NCBI RefSeq assembly: GCF_022048975.1
Contig: NZ_JAKMHX010000029.1
Coordinates: 1 to 64,000, forward strand
Source: Sporosarcina cyprini
GTDB lineage: Bacteria; Bacillota; Bacilli; Bacillales_A; Planococcaceae
Length of the DNA: 64,000 bases
Direction of reading: 5' to 3'
A program made the position numbers and the translations under genes. The stretch's first letter is position 1. Every line of letters begins with the position of its first letter. Below are positions 20,654-32,748 of this stretch, piece after piece. The notes under the pieces are model-generated. The model did no database searches and was not told the DNA's origin. It worked only from the letters and a program-made list of their open reading frames with translations.

Positions 20654-21481
20654 TTACCAGCTTCGGCCACCGCCGCCTCCGCCACCGGAGCCGCCACCGC
20701 CGGAGAATCCTCCGCCGCCGCCAAAGCCACCACCACCGAAACCGCCTCCTCCTCCAAAGGAACCTGGGAAGAATATCGGTCCGCGTGATCGACTGCGTCT
20801 GCCCGGACCGCCACCGCCTCCACGGCCGCCTCCGCTTCCAAACATTCGGATCAAGAGGAAAATGATGATCAAGATGACGATTGGAGCTGGGATGCCTAAT
20901 CCCCCACCATCATCCGAGCGTTCGATCGTTTGCACTTGTGCCAGTTCGCCATTCCAGTCATATTCTTTCGCAATTTCATTATAAAATGCTTTATATGCTT
21001 CGGTAATGGCCATATCCGGTTCGGGATTATTCTTCTCCAAGTAAGGCATGGAGACATCATCGATGATCCGTCCCACTTTTCCATCTGGGAGCGCTCCCTC
21101 CAAGCCATAGCCGACCGTTAAGTAAAACCAACGTTTACCACTTTCATTTGGCACTGTTGTTACTACTAGAAGAGCTCCATTATCTTTCCCTTTTTTACCT
21201 AATCCATATTGACGGAGAGCTTCTACAGCATATGTTTCAACTGGTTCATCTCCGATACTATCCAACGTCAGAATCGCCAGCTCCGCGGTAGTTCCGTCAT
21301 TCAACTGTTTCCCTAAACGATTCAACTCCGCTTTTTGGTCTTCTGATAAAATATTCGCATGGTCTTGCACATACTCATCATATTTGTTCCAAGGAGGGAC
21401 ATCCGCTGCCAATGCCCGTCCCGGCAGGATGGCCGCTATGAAGATGAGGGCCATCAGGATGAAGCGGGATGCGGTGCGCAT
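20654..21481 (-). CDS. TPM-domain membrane protein with glycine-rich tail
   Basis: A 275-aa exported protein of the YgcG/YdjH type. It has a signal peptide (to about residue 25, GRALAAD), a TPM domain (about 30-175, with VQDHANILSEDQKAEL and YLTVGYGLEGALPD), one transmembrane helix (PIVILIIIFLLIRMF) and a long Gly/Phe/Ser tail. TPM domains are linked to photosystem repair in plants, but the bacterial role is unclear. It is coupled to the upstream lemA gene through a TGATG junction, a pairing often seen. Confidence 0.88.
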   Translation of the reverse strand: MRTASRFILMALIFIAAILPGRALAADVPPWNKYDEYVQDHANILSEDQKAELNRLGKQLNDGTTAELAILTLDSIGDEPVETYAVEALRQYGLGKKGKDNGALLVVTTVPNESGKRWFYLTVGYGLEGALPDGKVGRIIDDVSMPYLEKNNPEPDMAITEAYKAFYNEIAKEYDWNGELAQVQTIERSDDGGGLGIPAPIVILIIIFLLIRMFGSGGGRGGGGGPGRRSRSRGPIFFPGSFGGGGGFGGGGFGGGGGFSGGGGSGGGGGGGRSW

Positions 21482-22059
21482 CAGCCTTTGCCATCCTCAA
21501 AGTCAACTTTAGGCGCTTCAGTTGCAGCTGGGTCTGCTTTGAAATATTCTTTTTCATCGAATCCGAAAATGGAAGCGACGAGTTTACCCGGGAAGCGCTT
21601 CGTTTGTCGGTTGTAGTTTGCTACCACGTCATTGTAGTCTTTCCGTGCGACACCGATTCTGTTTTCCGTGCCGGCGAGTTCATCCATGAGCTGGGTGAAT
21701 TGTCGGTCTGCCTTTAATTCCGGATAGTTTTCAACTACGACGAGCAGTCGGCCGAGTGCGCTTGTCAGCTCTGCATCAGCTGCAGCTTGTTCTTCCGGTC
21801 CTTTGGCTCCAGCCAAACGGGAGCGGGCATCTGCGATTTCGGTCATGACTTCTTTTTCATGGCTCGCGTATCCTTTCACTGTGTTGACCAAGTTTGGAAT
21901 CAAATCCAACCGCCGCTGTAATTGGTTTTCGACTTGCGCATATGATTGATCTACATCTTCTTCTAAATTAACGAACTTATTGTAACTCGGGACAAGAATA
22001 ATACCGAGTACGACGATGATGCCGACGATGACTGCGATCGGTCCTAAAATTTTTTTCAT
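21481..22059 (-). CDS. lemA: LemA family protein
   Basis: A 192-aa protein with one N-terminal membrane helix (ILGPIAVIVGIIVVLGIILV) and a helical LemA domain outside (SYAQVENQLQRRLDLIPNLV, FPGKLVASIFGF). ATG 22059 has GAGGAG 9 bases upstream; the longer frame to 22206 lacks support. Its function is not established. It is co-transcribed with the TPM protein. Confidence 0.92.
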   Translation of the reverse strand: MKKILGPIAVIVGIIVVLGIILVPSYNKFVNLEEDVDQSYAQVENQLQRRLDLIPNLVNTVKGYASHEKEVMTEIADARSRLAGAKGPEEQAAADAELTSALGRLLVVVENYPELKADRQFTQLMDELAGTENRIGVARKDYNDVVANYNRQTKRFPGKLVASIFGFDEKEYFKADPAATEAPKVDFEDGKG

Positions 22060-22208
22060 TGAACTCCACTCCTCTTTCATCAATACGTTTCTTGTACCCG
22101 ATTGCCGGTTGCTCTGAAACGTTGGTTGTCTAATTCTACTGGCTGGCTTGTTAAAAAGTTTCACCTTTTTTGCAGCATACGCTATTCGGGATTGGATTAG
22201 ACGCAAAA

Positions 22209-22237
22209 CGGCTACCCTCCGGTTTAGAGGATAGCCG
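22209..22237 (-). terminator. Terminator of clpP
   Basis: 11-bp stem with one wobble (CGGCTACCCTC with GAGGATAGCCG), with TTTTG following on the minus strand, 12 bp after the clpP stop. Confidence 0.8.
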
Positions 22238-22248
22238 CCGATTCTAAC

Positions 22249-22851
22249 TTATTTTGAAAGGTCTTTCATGTCGCTTCTCGTGATGATGTGGTCAATGAGA
22301 CCATACTCTTTCGCACGCTCTGCAGTCATGAAGTTGTCGCGGTCTGTGTCTTTCGCAATGACTTCGACCGGCTGGCCTGTGCGCTCGGATAGGATTGTGT
22401 TCAATTTTTCGCGAAGGAAGAGAATGCGTTTCGCTGCAATTTCAATTTCCGTCGCTTGCCCTTGAGCACCGCCGAGTGGCTGGTGAATCATGACTTCTGC
22501 GTTAGGAAGCGCATACCGCTTGCCTTTTGTTCCAGCTGTCAAAAGGAATGAACCCATAGAAGCTGCCATCCCGATACAGATGGTTTGGATGTCCGGCTTG
22601 ATGAACTGCATCGTATCGTAGATCGCCATACCGGCTGTGATGCTGCCGCCAGGGCTGTTGATGTAGATGGAGACATCTTTTTCTGGATCTTCTGCTTCCA
22701 AGAATAATAGTTGTGCTACAATGGAGTTTGCGACGTTGTCGTCGATCGCGCTTCCAAGCATGATGATCCGGTCTTTCAAAAGACGGGAGTAAATGTCGTA
22801 TGCGCGTTCTCCGCGGTTCGTTTGCTCAATAACTGTAGGTATTAAATTCAT
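22249..22851 (-). CDS. clpP: ATP-dependent Clp protease proteolytic subunit
   Basis: A 200-aa serine protease that forms the tetradecameric chamber fed by ClpC/ClpX/ClpE. The catalytic Ser is in [10 protein letters not shown], His in [10 protein letters not shown], and Asp in [10 protein letters not shown]. The N-terminal loop [20 protein letters not shown] is intact. ATG 22851 has AAAGGAGG 7 bases upstream. It stands alone, with a CtsR-type box over its promoter. Confidence 0.97.
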   Translation of the reverse strand: MNLIPTVIEQTNRGERAYDIYSRLLKDRIIMLGSAIDDNVANSIVAQLLFLEAEDPEKDVSIYINSPGGSITAGMAIYDTMQFIKPDIQTICIGMAASMGSFLLTAGTKGKRYALPNAEVMIHQPLGGAQGQATEIEIAAKRILFLREKLNTILSERTGQPVEVIAKDTDRDNFMTAERAKEYGLIDHIITRSDMKDLSK

Positions 22852-22917
22852 TCCATTTCCTCCTTTAAGGTGGATGTTACTATCAGTCTGTTGAAAGTGT
22901 ATTTCAACTGTACCCTT

Positions 22918-22947
22918 ATCATACCTATTATAGTCAACAATGGTCAA
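22918..22947 (-). promoter_or_regulatory. Promoter of clpP
   Basis: Minus strand TTGACC (22942-22947), an 18-base spacer, then TATGAT (22918-22923). The -35 lies within the CtsR box. Confidence 0.6.
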
Positions 22948-22948
22948 A
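22932..22948 (+). promoter_or_regulatory. CtsR operator
   Basis: AGTCAAC-AAT-GGTCAAA matches the CtsR heptad direct repeat (R)GTCAAA-N3-(R)GTCAAA at all but one base, and overlaps the clpP -35. CtsR represses clp genes until heat or protein stress. Confidence 0.8.
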
Positions 22949-22971
22949 TATAATGCATTTTAAAAAACCTA

Positions 22972-23000
22972 TTGCATTCATTCCACTTCTTTTGTATAAT
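22972..23000 (+). promoter_or_regulatory. Promoter of the tRNA-Arg gene
   Basis: TTGCAT (22972-22977), 17-base spacer, TATAAT (22995-23000), about 36 bp before the tRNA. Confidence 0.75.
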
Positions 23001-23035
23001 GAAACTTGTCCGTTACAGATATGGACCCTATATAT

Positions 23036-23107
23036 GCCCTCGTGGTGCAATGGATAGCACGCAAGATTCCGGTTCTTGAAATGTGGGTTCGACTCCTGCC
23101 GAGGGCG
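23036..23107 (+). tRNA. tRNA-Arg (anticodon CCG)
   Basis: The acceptor stem GCCCTCG pairs with CGAGGGC. The D-arm has GCAATGGATAGC, the anticodon stem CAAGA/TCTTG encloses loop TTCCGGT (anticodon CCG, reading CGG), and the T-loop is GGTTCGACTCC. CCA is not encoded. A single gene with its own promoter and terminator. Confidence 0.95.
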
Positions 23108-23112
23108 TCCTC

Positions 23113-23153
23113 AAATACTTTATTCCGATTTGATCTGGATAAAGTATTTTTTT
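23113..23153 (+). terminator. Terminator of the tRNA-Arg gene
   Basis: AAATACTTTAT pairs with ATAAAGTATTT and is followed by further T residues. Confidence 0.85.
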
Positions 23154-23209
23154 ATGTTCAACGAAACGAACCGTTCCTTTTCAAAGAAACGGCGTTCATC
23201 TTTAAATTG

Positions 23210-23239
23210 AGTGCTGGACTGCCATGCGGATCCAGCACT
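23210..23239. terminator. Hairpin at the end of crh
   Basis: AGTGCTGGA pairs with TCCAGCACT. The T-rich side is on the plus strand, so as a crh terminator it would be imperfect. Confidence 0.5.
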
Positions 23240-23248
23240 TTTATTTTA

Positions 23249-23506
23249 TCAGTTCTCTTTTTCCACTAACGCAGAAAGCGTATCAATCGCTTTATCTTCG
23301 TCCACGCCATCCGCCATCAACGTGATGGACGTTCCTCTTGCTACTGCCAGGCTCATGATGCCCATGATGCTTTTGGCGTTCACTTGACGCTCGTCCTTCT
23401 TTAAAAAGACGTCCGCCGAGAAGCGGTTGGCTTCTTGGACGAATAAGGCTGCTTGTCTAGCCTGCAACCCGGTTTTCATTTTCACTTCGACTGTTTTTTC
23501 CACCAT
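23249..23506 (-). CDS. crh: HPr-like catabolite repression protein Crh
   Basis: An 85-aa HPr-fold protein. Residue 15 is Gln (TGLQARQAA) where HPr has the PTS-phosphorylated His, while Ser46 (NAKSIMGIMS), the target of HPr kinase, is kept. This is the pattern of Crh, a cofactor of CcpA that cannot carry sugar transport phosphate. ATG 23506 gives exactly the family length. It is the last gene of the yvcI-rapZ-yvcK-whiA-crh cluster. The kinase HprK is encoded at 32749-33699. Confidence 0.93.
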   Translation of the reverse strand: MVEKTVEVKMKTGLQARQAALFVQEANRFSADVFLKKDERQVNAKSIMGIMSLAVARGTSITLMADGVDEDKAIDTLSALVEKEN

Positions 23507-23542
23507 AACACTTGGCTCCTCTCCACTCACTGATTTCATCTA

Positions 23543-24484
23543 TTACTCAATGCCGCCGCCCCGAAGCTTATCTGCAATCTCTTCGATTTTGCGCAGCCGA
23601 TGATTCACTCCTGATTTGCTGACCGGACCGCCTGACACCATTTCCCCTAATTCTTTCAAGGTGATATCTTGGTTTTCGACGCGCAGACGCGCGATCTCCT
23701 GCAGACGGTCCGGCAATTGATCAATTCCGATCGTGCTTTCAATGAACTTGATATTCTCCACTTGCCGCTGCGCCGCCCCGATCGTTTTGTTCAGGTTAGC
23801 CGTTTCGCAATTGACGAGTCGGTTCACGCTATTTCGCATATCCCTCAGGATCCGCACATCTTCAAACTTCATCAAGGAAACATGGGCTCCGATCAGGCTG
23901 AGGAAATCAGAAATCTTTTCCGCTTCCTTCAAATATGCGATATAGCCTTTTTTCCGCTCGATCGATTTGGCATTTAGATAAAAACTGTTCATCAATTCCA
24001 CCAGCGCCTCACTATGCTCCTTATAGAAAGAGAACATCTCCAAGTGATAGGAAGATGTTTCAGGATTGTTCACTGACCCACCGGCCAGGAAAGCGCCTCT
24101 CAAATACGCTCGTTTGCAACAGTCATTTTCGACTAAAGGTGCCGCAATCTCATTGTTAAACTGAAATGTGCCAGTCAAAATATACAAATCCTCGAGAAGC
24201 TGTTTGGCACCTTCCCTGATTCTACATATGTATATATTGTTCTTCTTCAGCCTCATTTTTTTCCGTACGAGCAATTCCACTTTATAAGGATATAGTTTCT
24301 TGACGTTGGAATACAAACGCCTGGCAATCGCCGCGTTTTCTGTTTGAACATCCAGGCTCAGCTGTTTGTTCGAGAAGGAGAGAGCGCCGTTCATCCGAAT
24401 GAATGCCGAAATCTCGGCTTTGATGCAACAATCATCGGACTCCACTTGCGTCAATTCCTTCTTCACTTCTGCCGCAAAAGACAT
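23543..24484 (-). CDS. whiA: WhiA-family regulator
   Basis: A 313-aa protein with a LAGLIDADG-like N-terminal domain (about 1-200, with [17 protein letters not shown]) and a C-terminal helix-turn-helix ([20 protein letters not shown]). WhiA controls sporulation in actinobacteria and, in B. subtilis, influences cell division and chromosome segregation. ATG 24484 has AAGGGG upstream. It is 30 bp behind yvcK. Confidence 0.95.
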   Translation of the reverse strand: MSFAAEVKKELTQVESDDCCIKAEISAFIRMNGALSFSNKQLSLDVQTENAAIARRLYSNVKKLYPYKVELLVRKKMRLKKNNIYICRIREGAKQLLEDLYILTGTFQFNNEIAAPLVENDCCKRAYLRGAFLAGGSVNNPETSSYHLEMFSFYKEHSEALVELMNSFYLNAKSIERKKGYIAYLKEAEKISDFLSLIGAHVSLMKFEDVRILRDMRNSVNRLVNCETANLNKTIGAAQRQVENIKFIESTIGIDQLPDRLQEIARLRVENQDITLKELGEMVSGGPVSKSGVNHRLRKIEEIADKLRGGGIE

Positions 24485-24514
24485 GATAAACCCCTTTCCC
24501 GGCACTTCCACATG

Positions 24515-25489
24515 TTAACGAGCCGTTTCATTTTCAATAAAGTCCATTACCCATGAGGCAACTTTATCCGCATCATGGATGACCCTGCCGTCAGTTACAA
24601 TTGAAATGGGCTCAATAAAGATCCGGGGCACAATTTCCCGCAGCACCTCTATATCATTCTCCACTTGCCACACTTGGCCGGAAAGTCCCTCCGCTTGCAG
24701 CTCGGCTGATAAATCCGTCCCATTCAACAGAACCGTATCAATAAAATTTGTTTCCGCATGATCATGCAGTGCTTTTACATGCTCTGACGCTGTATAGCGA
24801 TAGGTCTCTCCCGCCTGCGTTGTCAGATTGCCAATATATATTTTCTTCGCCGCAGCCGCCACTACCGCATCCCGGATGTCCCGTACCAGGATGGTCGGAA
24901 GGATGCTTGTGTATAGACTGCCCGGTCCGAAGATAATCAAATCCGCTTGTTGAATCGCCTCCACCGTTTCCGGCAGCGGCTCTACCTCTTGCGGAGACAG
25001 ATAGACCCTTCTGATTTTGCTTCCATACACGGGAATTTTCGATTCCCCTGTCACTATTGTCCCATCATCCAGTTCTGCATGCAACGTAATTCGTTGATTG
25101 GCAGCTGGCAAGACTTTCCCTTTGATGTTCAACACCCTGCCCATCTTCTCGATTGCCCGGGCAAAATCCCCGGTAATATCGGTCAGTGCAGCAAGCATCA
25201 GATTGCCTAGTGAATGGCCTTTTAGATCGTCAGATGTCGCAAAACGATATTGGAACATCTTCTCAATTAAAGGCTCAACATCTGAAAGCGCTGCCATTAC
25301 TTGGCGGATATCCCCAGGAGGTGGAATATTGTATTGATCCAATAACCTCCCGGAACTCCCCCCGTCGTCAGCTACCGTAACGATTGCGGTCAGTTCGACA
25401 GGGAATTTCTTTAATCCGCGCAGCAATGTGGACAATCCGGTGCCGCCTCCAAAGACGACAATTTTTTTCATTTTACCGGATTGCATCAT
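24515..25489 (-). CDS. yvcK: Gluconeogenesis factor YvcK
   Basis: A 324-aa CofD-like protein needed for normal morphology on gluconeogenic carbon sources, binding UDP-sugars in B. subtilis. KIVVFGGGTGLSTLLRGL forms the nucleotide loop, then TVADDGGSSGRLL and FGPGSLYTSILP. It begins 4 bp after the rapZ stop, so it is translationally coupled; ATG 25489 or the adjacent ATG 25486 may be used. Confidence 0.95.
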   Translation of the reverse strand: MMQSGKMKKIVVFGGGTGLSTLLRGLKKFPVELTAIVTVADDGGSSGRLLDQYNIPPPGDIRQVMAALSDVEPLIEKMFQYRFATSDDLKGHSLGNLMLAALTDITGDFARAIEKMGRVLNIKGKVLPAANQRITLHAELDDGTIVTGESKIPVYGSKIRRVYLSPQEVEPLPETVEAIQQADLIIFGPGSLYTSILPTILVRDIRDAVVAAAAKKIYIGNLTTQAGETYRYTASEHVKALHDHAETNFIDTVLLNGTDLSAELQAEGLSGQVWQVENDIEVLREIVPRIFIEPISIVTDGRVIHDADKVASWVMDFIENETAR

Positions 25490-25493
25490 GTTG

Positions 25494-26381
25494 TCAACCC
25501 TTTCTTTTCTCAATATCCCGGTGGGTAATGATCGTCCGGTATTCTTCCTTGAACCGATTGCCAAAGTACTCGGCTAACGTAACCGAACGGTGCTGGCCCC
25601 CAGTGCAGCCGAAAGCGATGACCACTTGGGATTTCCCCTCATTTTTATATTGCGGGATGAGGAATTTAAACAGATCTGTCAGTTTCTCGATCAGCATCTG
25701 CGTATCATTCCATTTCAGGACATATTCCGATACTTCCGATTCCAATCCAGTTTTCGGCTTCAACTCCTGGATGTAGTACGGGTTTGGCAAAAACCGGACG
25801 TCGAACACTACATCCGCGTCAATCGGCATGCCATGCTTGAAACCAAAGGAGATGAAATTGACCGTAAACAACGTGCTTCCTTTAGCGGAGAACTCAGCCA
25901 TAATCTTCTCTCGCAGCTCTCGCGGCTTCAGTTTCGAAGTGTTATAGATGGAGCGAGCCCGGCCTTTCAATTCTGAAAGCAGTAGCCGTTCCTTCCGGAT
26001 GCCGGTGAGCGGCAGGCCGCCTTCGGCTAACGGATGCGAACGCCGAGTCTCTTTGTAGCGTCTGACCAGGGTTTCATCTTCTGCGTCCAGGAACAGCAGC
26101 TTGACAGAAACTCCTTCCAGCTGGTTCAACTCATCGAGTGCACCAATGAGCGAATCAAACAGATCGCCGCCGCGCGTATCCATGACAGCCGCGATACGTC
26201 GCATTTTCGTTTCAGATCTCATCATTAGATTTAAAAATGTTACCATCAGTTCAGGCGGCAAATTATCGATGCAATAAAACCCTAAATCCTCGAAACTCTG
26301 CATCGCGACGGTTTTCCCGGCACCTGACATGCCGGTAATGATAACGACTTCTACATCACTGTTCGGTTTTTCGTTTTCCAT
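25494..26381 (-). CDS. rapZ: RNase adapter/nucleotide-binding protein RapZ (YvcJ)
   Basis: A 295-aa P-loop protein: Walker [11 protein letters not shown] near the N-terminus, C-terminal domain with [10 protein letters not shown]. In E. coli RapZ controls amino-sugar synthesis through small RNAs; in B. subtilis YvcJ hydrolyses GTP and affects competence. ATG 26381 matches family length. An in-frame TTG at 26390 overlaps the yvcI stop, so either start implies coupling. Confidence 0.93.
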   Translation of the reverse strand: MENEKPNSDVEVVIITGMSGAGKTVAMQSFEDLGFYCIDNLPPELMVTFLNLMMRSETKMRRIAAVMDTRGGDLFDSLIGALDELNQLEGVSVKLLFLDAEDETLVRRYKETRRSHPLAEGGLPLTGIRKERLLLSELKGRARSIYNTSKLKPRELREKIMAEFSAKGSTLFTVNFISFGFKHGMPIDADVVFDVRFLPNPYYIQELKPKTGLESEVSEYVLKWNDTQMLIEKLTDLFKFLIPQYKNEGKSQVVIAFGCTGGQHRSVTLAEYFGNRFKEEYRTIITHRDIEKRKG

Positions 26382-26386
26382 TCTAG

Positions 26387-26866
26387 TCAATCACCCTCCG
26401 TTGAATTTTGAAGTTCATATCGCAACAACTTAAATTCCTCGGTATAATAAAACGTGCCGTACTGGATGGACTGTGGCTCTGACACAGCAAACAAGAGATT
26501 CATGCGGTCTCCTTCTGCCATCGGCAATGTGTGCAGCGCTTCCGTGTCATGCCACTCCAGCTCACCTTCCCTGTTCGACTCGTACGGTGTGCCCGTTAAG
26601 TCGGTCGCGGCAAATGTGAACAACATCCACTCGTCCATCACTTCTTTGCCTTCCTCATCCATGATCATCATCGTATAGATGCCTTTCAGATGCGGCTTTA
26701 CTGGCACAGCTCCAGTTTCCTCAGTGAATTCACGAATGGCTGCCTCATATATCGACTCGCCCGGGTCCATCTTGCCGCCGGGCGCAACATACCAACCTCT
26801 TCTTGGCTTTTTTAATAAAAGAACTTGCCCGTCCTTGACGACAAGTAAATTTGCGATTCTTTGCAT
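26387..26866 (-). CDS. yvcI: Nudix hydrolase YvcI
   Basis: A 159-aa protein with a complete Nudix box ([20 protein letters not shown] followed by ETGA), expected to hydrolyse a nucleoside diphosphate linked to another group. The family resembles 8-oxo-dGTPases, but the substrate is not readable here. First gene of the yvcI-rapZ-yvcK-whiA-crh cluster. Confidence 0.92.
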   Translation of the reverse strand: MQRIANLLVVKDGQVLLLKKPRRGWYVAPGGKMDPGESIYEAAIREFTEETGAVPVKPHLKGIYTMMIMDEEGKEVMDEWMLFTFAATDLTGTPYESNREGELEWHDTEALHTLPMAEGDRMNLLFAVSEPQSIQYGTFYYTEEFKLLRYELQNSTEGD

Positions 26867-26934
26867 AGGCGTTCCTCACTTTTTAGCATGCATATAACTA
26901 GTATACAACGATTTTGATGCAACAACAAAAAAAG

Positions 26935-26968
26935 AAGGCAACCTGACCGAAGAACGGCAGATCACCTT
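26935..26968 (-). terminator. Terminator of trxB
   Basis: Arms 26935-26949 and 26955-26968 pair along their length when G-U pairs are allowed, with a long T run after the stem on the minus strand. The 165 bp between it and trxB show nothing else. Confidence 0.7.
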
Positions 26969-27133
26969 AAAACTTGCTATATAAAAAGGGGGGTCAATTG
27001 ATACTTCTACTATAACCTAAAGTTGTTTCATTACCATTACAGGCATATTAAGGTTTGATTAAGTAGGATTTTAATAAATCAGGCGAGGAAATCCATTTTA
27101 CTTCACCAGATCCAATTGATACATCCCTGCTTC

Positions 27134-29705
<2,572 letters not shown>

Positions 29706-29795
29706 TCATATTCCTCCGAAAAAAGTTAGAAGGAACGCACAGTACGTCCCTTCCAACAAACTTGCTTCATTATATCATAACTTCTAGTATCGTCA

Positions 29796-30338
29796 TCACT
29801 TTTTGACAGAATCCGTCAACGGGGCCTCTTTTGCCTTGCGCTCGCGCATTTGCTCCGCTGTATAAATAATGCGTACCGGATTGCCGCCTGCGAGAGAACC
29901 AGGCGGGATATCCCGATTGACAAGGGAAGCCGCCGAGACGATGGCCCCGTCGCCAATCTCCACGCCAGGCAAGATTGTCGTATTGGCTCCGATCATCACT
30001 TCGCTGCCGATCACCACATCGCCAAGGCGGTATTCGTCAATCAAATACTCATGTGCCAAGATCGTCGTATTGAAACCGATAATCGTGTTCTCTCCTACTT
30101 TGATCCGTTCCGGAAACATCGTATCCGGCATGACCATTAAGGCGAAGGATGTCCGATCACCGATTTCCATCTTCAAGAACGTGCGATACAGAAAGTTCTT
30201 CATCGGGATGAACGGTGTATAGCGGGCGATCTGAATAACCAAAAAGTTTTTTGCCACTTTCCAAAAGGAGACTGTCTTATATATATGCCAGAGGGAATTA
30301 GCGCCCCCTACCGTCTTATACCTCTCCGTCCGTCTCAC
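29796..30338 (-). CDS. yvoF: Hexapeptide-repeat acetyltransferase YvoF
   Basis: A 180-aa left-handed beta-helix acyltransferase. Repeats such as [13 protein letters not shown] and [19 protein letters not shown] are followed by [12 protein letters not shown], the usual end of maltose/galactoside O-acetyltransferase-like enzymes. Its substrate is unknown. It starts at GTG 30338, overlapping the ppaX stop (GTGA), and is the last gene of hprK-lgt-yvoD-ppaX-yvoF. Confidence 0.88.
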   Translation of the reverse strand: MRRTERYKTVGGANSLWHIYKTVSFWKVAKNFLVIQIARYTPFIPMKNFLYRTFLKMEIGDRTSFALMVMPDTMFPERIKVGENTIIGFNTTILAHEYLIDEYRLGDVVIGSEVMIGANTTILPGVEIGDGAIVSAASLVNRDIPPGSLAGGNPVRIIYTAEQMRERKAKEAPLTDSVKK

Positions 30339-30988
30339 TGTTCTTCTCCATTTACAATAGCAAGAAGATCAGAAATATGCTGCAGCATATAATCAGGATG
30401 ATACGTTCGTAAAAATGCCTCTCCCTTAAGGGACCAGGCAACGCCCGCTGTACGGACGCCGGCATTCTTTCCACCTTCTATATCATGATAGTTATCTCCG
30501 ATCATGATGGCCTCATCCGCTTCAACACCCAATCGTTGCAATGCAAGCAGGAGAGGCTCGGGATCCGGTTTGGGCTTTTGCACATCGTCCACGCCAATAA
30601 TCGTCTCAAATACGTCTTCCACTTGAAGAAGGCGCAACCCTCTCAGGATCATCTCATGTCTCTTTGTAGAGACAATCGCCATTTTTATACCTAATGCATG
30701 CAGCTTATGTAACGTATCGGCTACTCCTTCGAACTCCGTAACCAATTCGTCATGATGTTCAAGATTCCAATCCCGATATTCCGTTACAAGCTGATCTGCT
30801 TTTAGAGGATCTACTGTACCGAACGACTCCACCAAAGTTGGACCGAGGAAGGGGATAATATGTTCACGCAAATATTTTCCTGGGTAATGACGGTCGAGCA
30901 CCGTTTGGAATGTCTGGATGATCAATTCATTTGTATCCAGTAACGTACCGTCAAAATCGAATAGTAATGCTTTGATTGGTTTAGCCAT
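30335..30988 (-). CDS. ppaX: Pyrophosphatase PpaX
   Basis: A 217-aa HAD-superfamily hydrolase: motif [13 protein letters not shown], motif [11 protein letters not shown], motif [11 protein letters not shown], motif [14 protein letters not shown]. In B. subtilis PpaX removes pyrophosphate released when HPr kinase/phosphorylase dephosphorylates Ser-P HPr, which explains its place in the hprK operon. GGAGG lies 8 bases before ATG 30988. Confidence 0.95.
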   Translation of the reverse strand: MAKPIKALLFDFDGTLLDTNELIIQTFQTVLDRHYPGKYLREHIIPFLGPTLVESFGTVDPLKADQLVTEYRDWNLEHHDELVTEFEGVADTLHKLHALGIKMAIVSTKRHEMILRGLRLLQVEDVFETIIGVDDVQKPKPDPEPLLLALQRLGVEADEAIMIGDNYHDIEGGKNAGVRTAGVAWSLKGEAFLRTYHPDYMLQHISDLLAIVNGEEQ

Positions 30989-31922
30989 TCACAATGACCT
31001 CCTTCTGTTTCTGTCGTTCAGCTTGCTTCCAAAAATAGGCCACTACGATGGTCAGCACAAATGCAGTCACAAGGCGGATGAGCAATAAAGGCAAAATTGG
31101 AATGCCTAGCGGCACGAAAATCAGCGTATCTTCCACTACGGCATGACAGGCGACAAGGAAAATAAAAGCTAATGTGGCATCTCGTTTGCTGACGCCGTCC
31201 TCCTGCACTGCCTGAATCATCACGCCGGCTCCATAAGCCAATCCGATGACAAGACCTGCGACAAGTGTCATTGACGCATTCGGCTGAACTCCGATTACCT
31301 TTGTAAAAGGTGCCAATCCATTTGAAAACTTTTGTAAATAATTTCGGTCTTTCAAGAATTGGACGATCACCATCAATGGAATGACAATGAGTGCCAACTG
31401 TAAAATGCCGAAGGAAGCTTTCTGTAAACCAAGAAGCCCGATTTCAACCCAGCCTTCCGGTGCGGCAGTCGCTTGGGGCGCCATGCCATACTTCGCAAGT
31501 TCGCCTCCGCCTTTCCAGAAAAGGTTGATGATAATGCCGGAAAATGCCGCCAGACCGAACCGGACGACGAGGACGACCCAAAGTTTAACCCCGACCTTCA
31601 ATGCCACCCCGGTCTCGATGAATATATTGTGGGCAAAACTTAACATGATGGCGATAATGAAAACTTCCTTCACGGTCAGATCAAGCGATAATATACCCGC
31701 AATGCCCGCATATAAGTTCAAAGCATTCCCTAACACGAGCGGAATGGCCGCTTCCCCACTAAGGCCGAATATTCCCATGAAAGGGGAAACCAGCTTCACG
31801 ACCCACGGCAAAATCGGTGTATGCTGCAGGATGACAACTAGGATTGTAATCGGGAAAATGATCTTCCCTAATGTCCATGTCGTTTTCAATCCTGCTTTCA
31901 AGCCATTTTGTACTGTTCTCAT
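30981..31922 (-). CDS. yvoD: Nucleoside-recognition (Gate) domain membrane protein YvoD
   Basis: A 313-aa membrane protein with 7-8 hydrophobic helices and two Gate-like halves (about 40-150 and 170-300). The Gate family is found in nucleoside transporters and spore membrane proteins; the substrate here is unknown. Overlaps ppaX by 8 bp. Confidence 0.85.
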   Translation of the reverse strand: MRTVQNGLKAGLKTTWTLGKIIFPITILVVILQHTPILPWVVKLVSPFMGIFGLSGEAAIPLVLGNALNLYAGIAGILSLDLTVKEVFIIAIMLSFAHNIFIETGVALKVGVKLWVVLVVRFGLAAFSGIIINLFWKGGGELAKYGMAPQATAAPEGWVEIGLLGLQKASFGILQLALIVIPLMVIVQFLKDRNYLQKFSNGLAPFTKVIGVQPNASMTLVAGLVIGLAYGAGVMIQAVQEDGVSKRDATLAFIFLVACHAVVEDTLIFVPLGIPILPLLLIRLVTAFVLTIVVAYFWKQAERQKQKEVIVNG

Positions 31923-31938
31923 TTCCCCGGCCCCTTGC

Positions 31939-32745
31939 TTATTTATCTTGATAGTTCACTTCTACTTTCTGTATGAAACGTCTGTAAATGAACAGGCTCA
32001 CTCCAGCTATGATGGCAATGATGGAAACAATTTGCGCAGCCCTGAGATCCCCGCCATACAAGCTGTCTGTCCGCATGCCTTCAATGAAGAATCGTCCGAT
32101 CGAATACCAGACGAGATAGAAGAAGAACACCTCTCCGCGTTTCAGATTCATTCTCCGGATGACTAAAACGATCAGCAGCCCGACAACATTCCAGAGAGAT
32201 TCGTACAGGAAGGTCGGATGATATGTCACGCCATCGATCGTCATTTGATTCATAATCCAATCAGGAATGATCGTGTTCTGCTTAAACGATTCGGATACCG
32301 GTCCACCATGCGCCTCCTGATTGACGAAGTTCCCCCATCTGCCGATGATTTGGCCAATCAAAATGCCCGGAACCGCAATATCAGCGACTTTCCAAAACGA
32401 AATGCCACGCTTCTTCGTATAAATATACGTAGTCAGGAATGCCCCGATGAGAGCTCCATGGATCGCTATGCCGCCTTCCCATACTTTAATAATGTCGGCA
32501 GGATGATCCTTATAAATATCCCATTGGAAGATAACATAATATATCCTCGCACTAATGATCGAGATCGGCACGGCCCAAATGAGCAAGTCCGTCAGAAAAT
32601 CAGGATGCATCCCCCGCTTAACCATTTCCCGCTGCACAACGATGAAAGCCAACACGATTCCGAGTGTGATTAAGATGCCGTACCAACGGACTGAAATCGG
32701 CCCGAGCTCAAATGCAACCGGATTGATTGCAGCTAATTCAAACAT
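31939..32745 (-). CDS. lgt: Prolipoprotein diacylglyceryl transferase
   Basis: A 268-aa integral membrane enzyme that adds diacylglycerol to the lipobox cysteine of prelipoproteins such as PrsA (46172-47044). The signature GRWGNFVNQEAHGG and HPTFLYESLWN are intact, with seven predicted helices. It lies 4 bp after hprK. Confidence 0.97.
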   Translation of the reverse strand: MFELAAINPVAFELGPISVRWYGILITLGIVLAFIVVQREMVKRGMHPDFLTDLLIWAVPISIISARIYYVIFQWDIYKDHPADIIKVWEGGIAIHGALIGAFLTTYIYTKKRGISFWKVADIAVPGILIGQIIGRWGNFVNQEAHGGPVSESFKQNTIIPDWIMNQMTIDGVTYHPTFLYESLWNVVGLLIVLVIRRMNLKRGEVFFFYLVWYSIGRFFIEGMRTDSLYGGDLRAAQIVSIIAIIAGVSLFIYRRFIQKVEVNYQDK

Positions 32746-32748
32746 AAA

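Noticed and set aside
20389..20841. Minus-strand frame of about 150 codons with AHTxxxP heptad repeats across array 2
   Set aside because: No ribosome-binding site, it overlaps the real TPM-protein gene, and the repeats follow from the 21-bp DNA period in any frame.
23006..23269. Frame of 87 codons over the tRNA-Arg region
   Set aside because: It is explained by the tRNA gene and its terminator.
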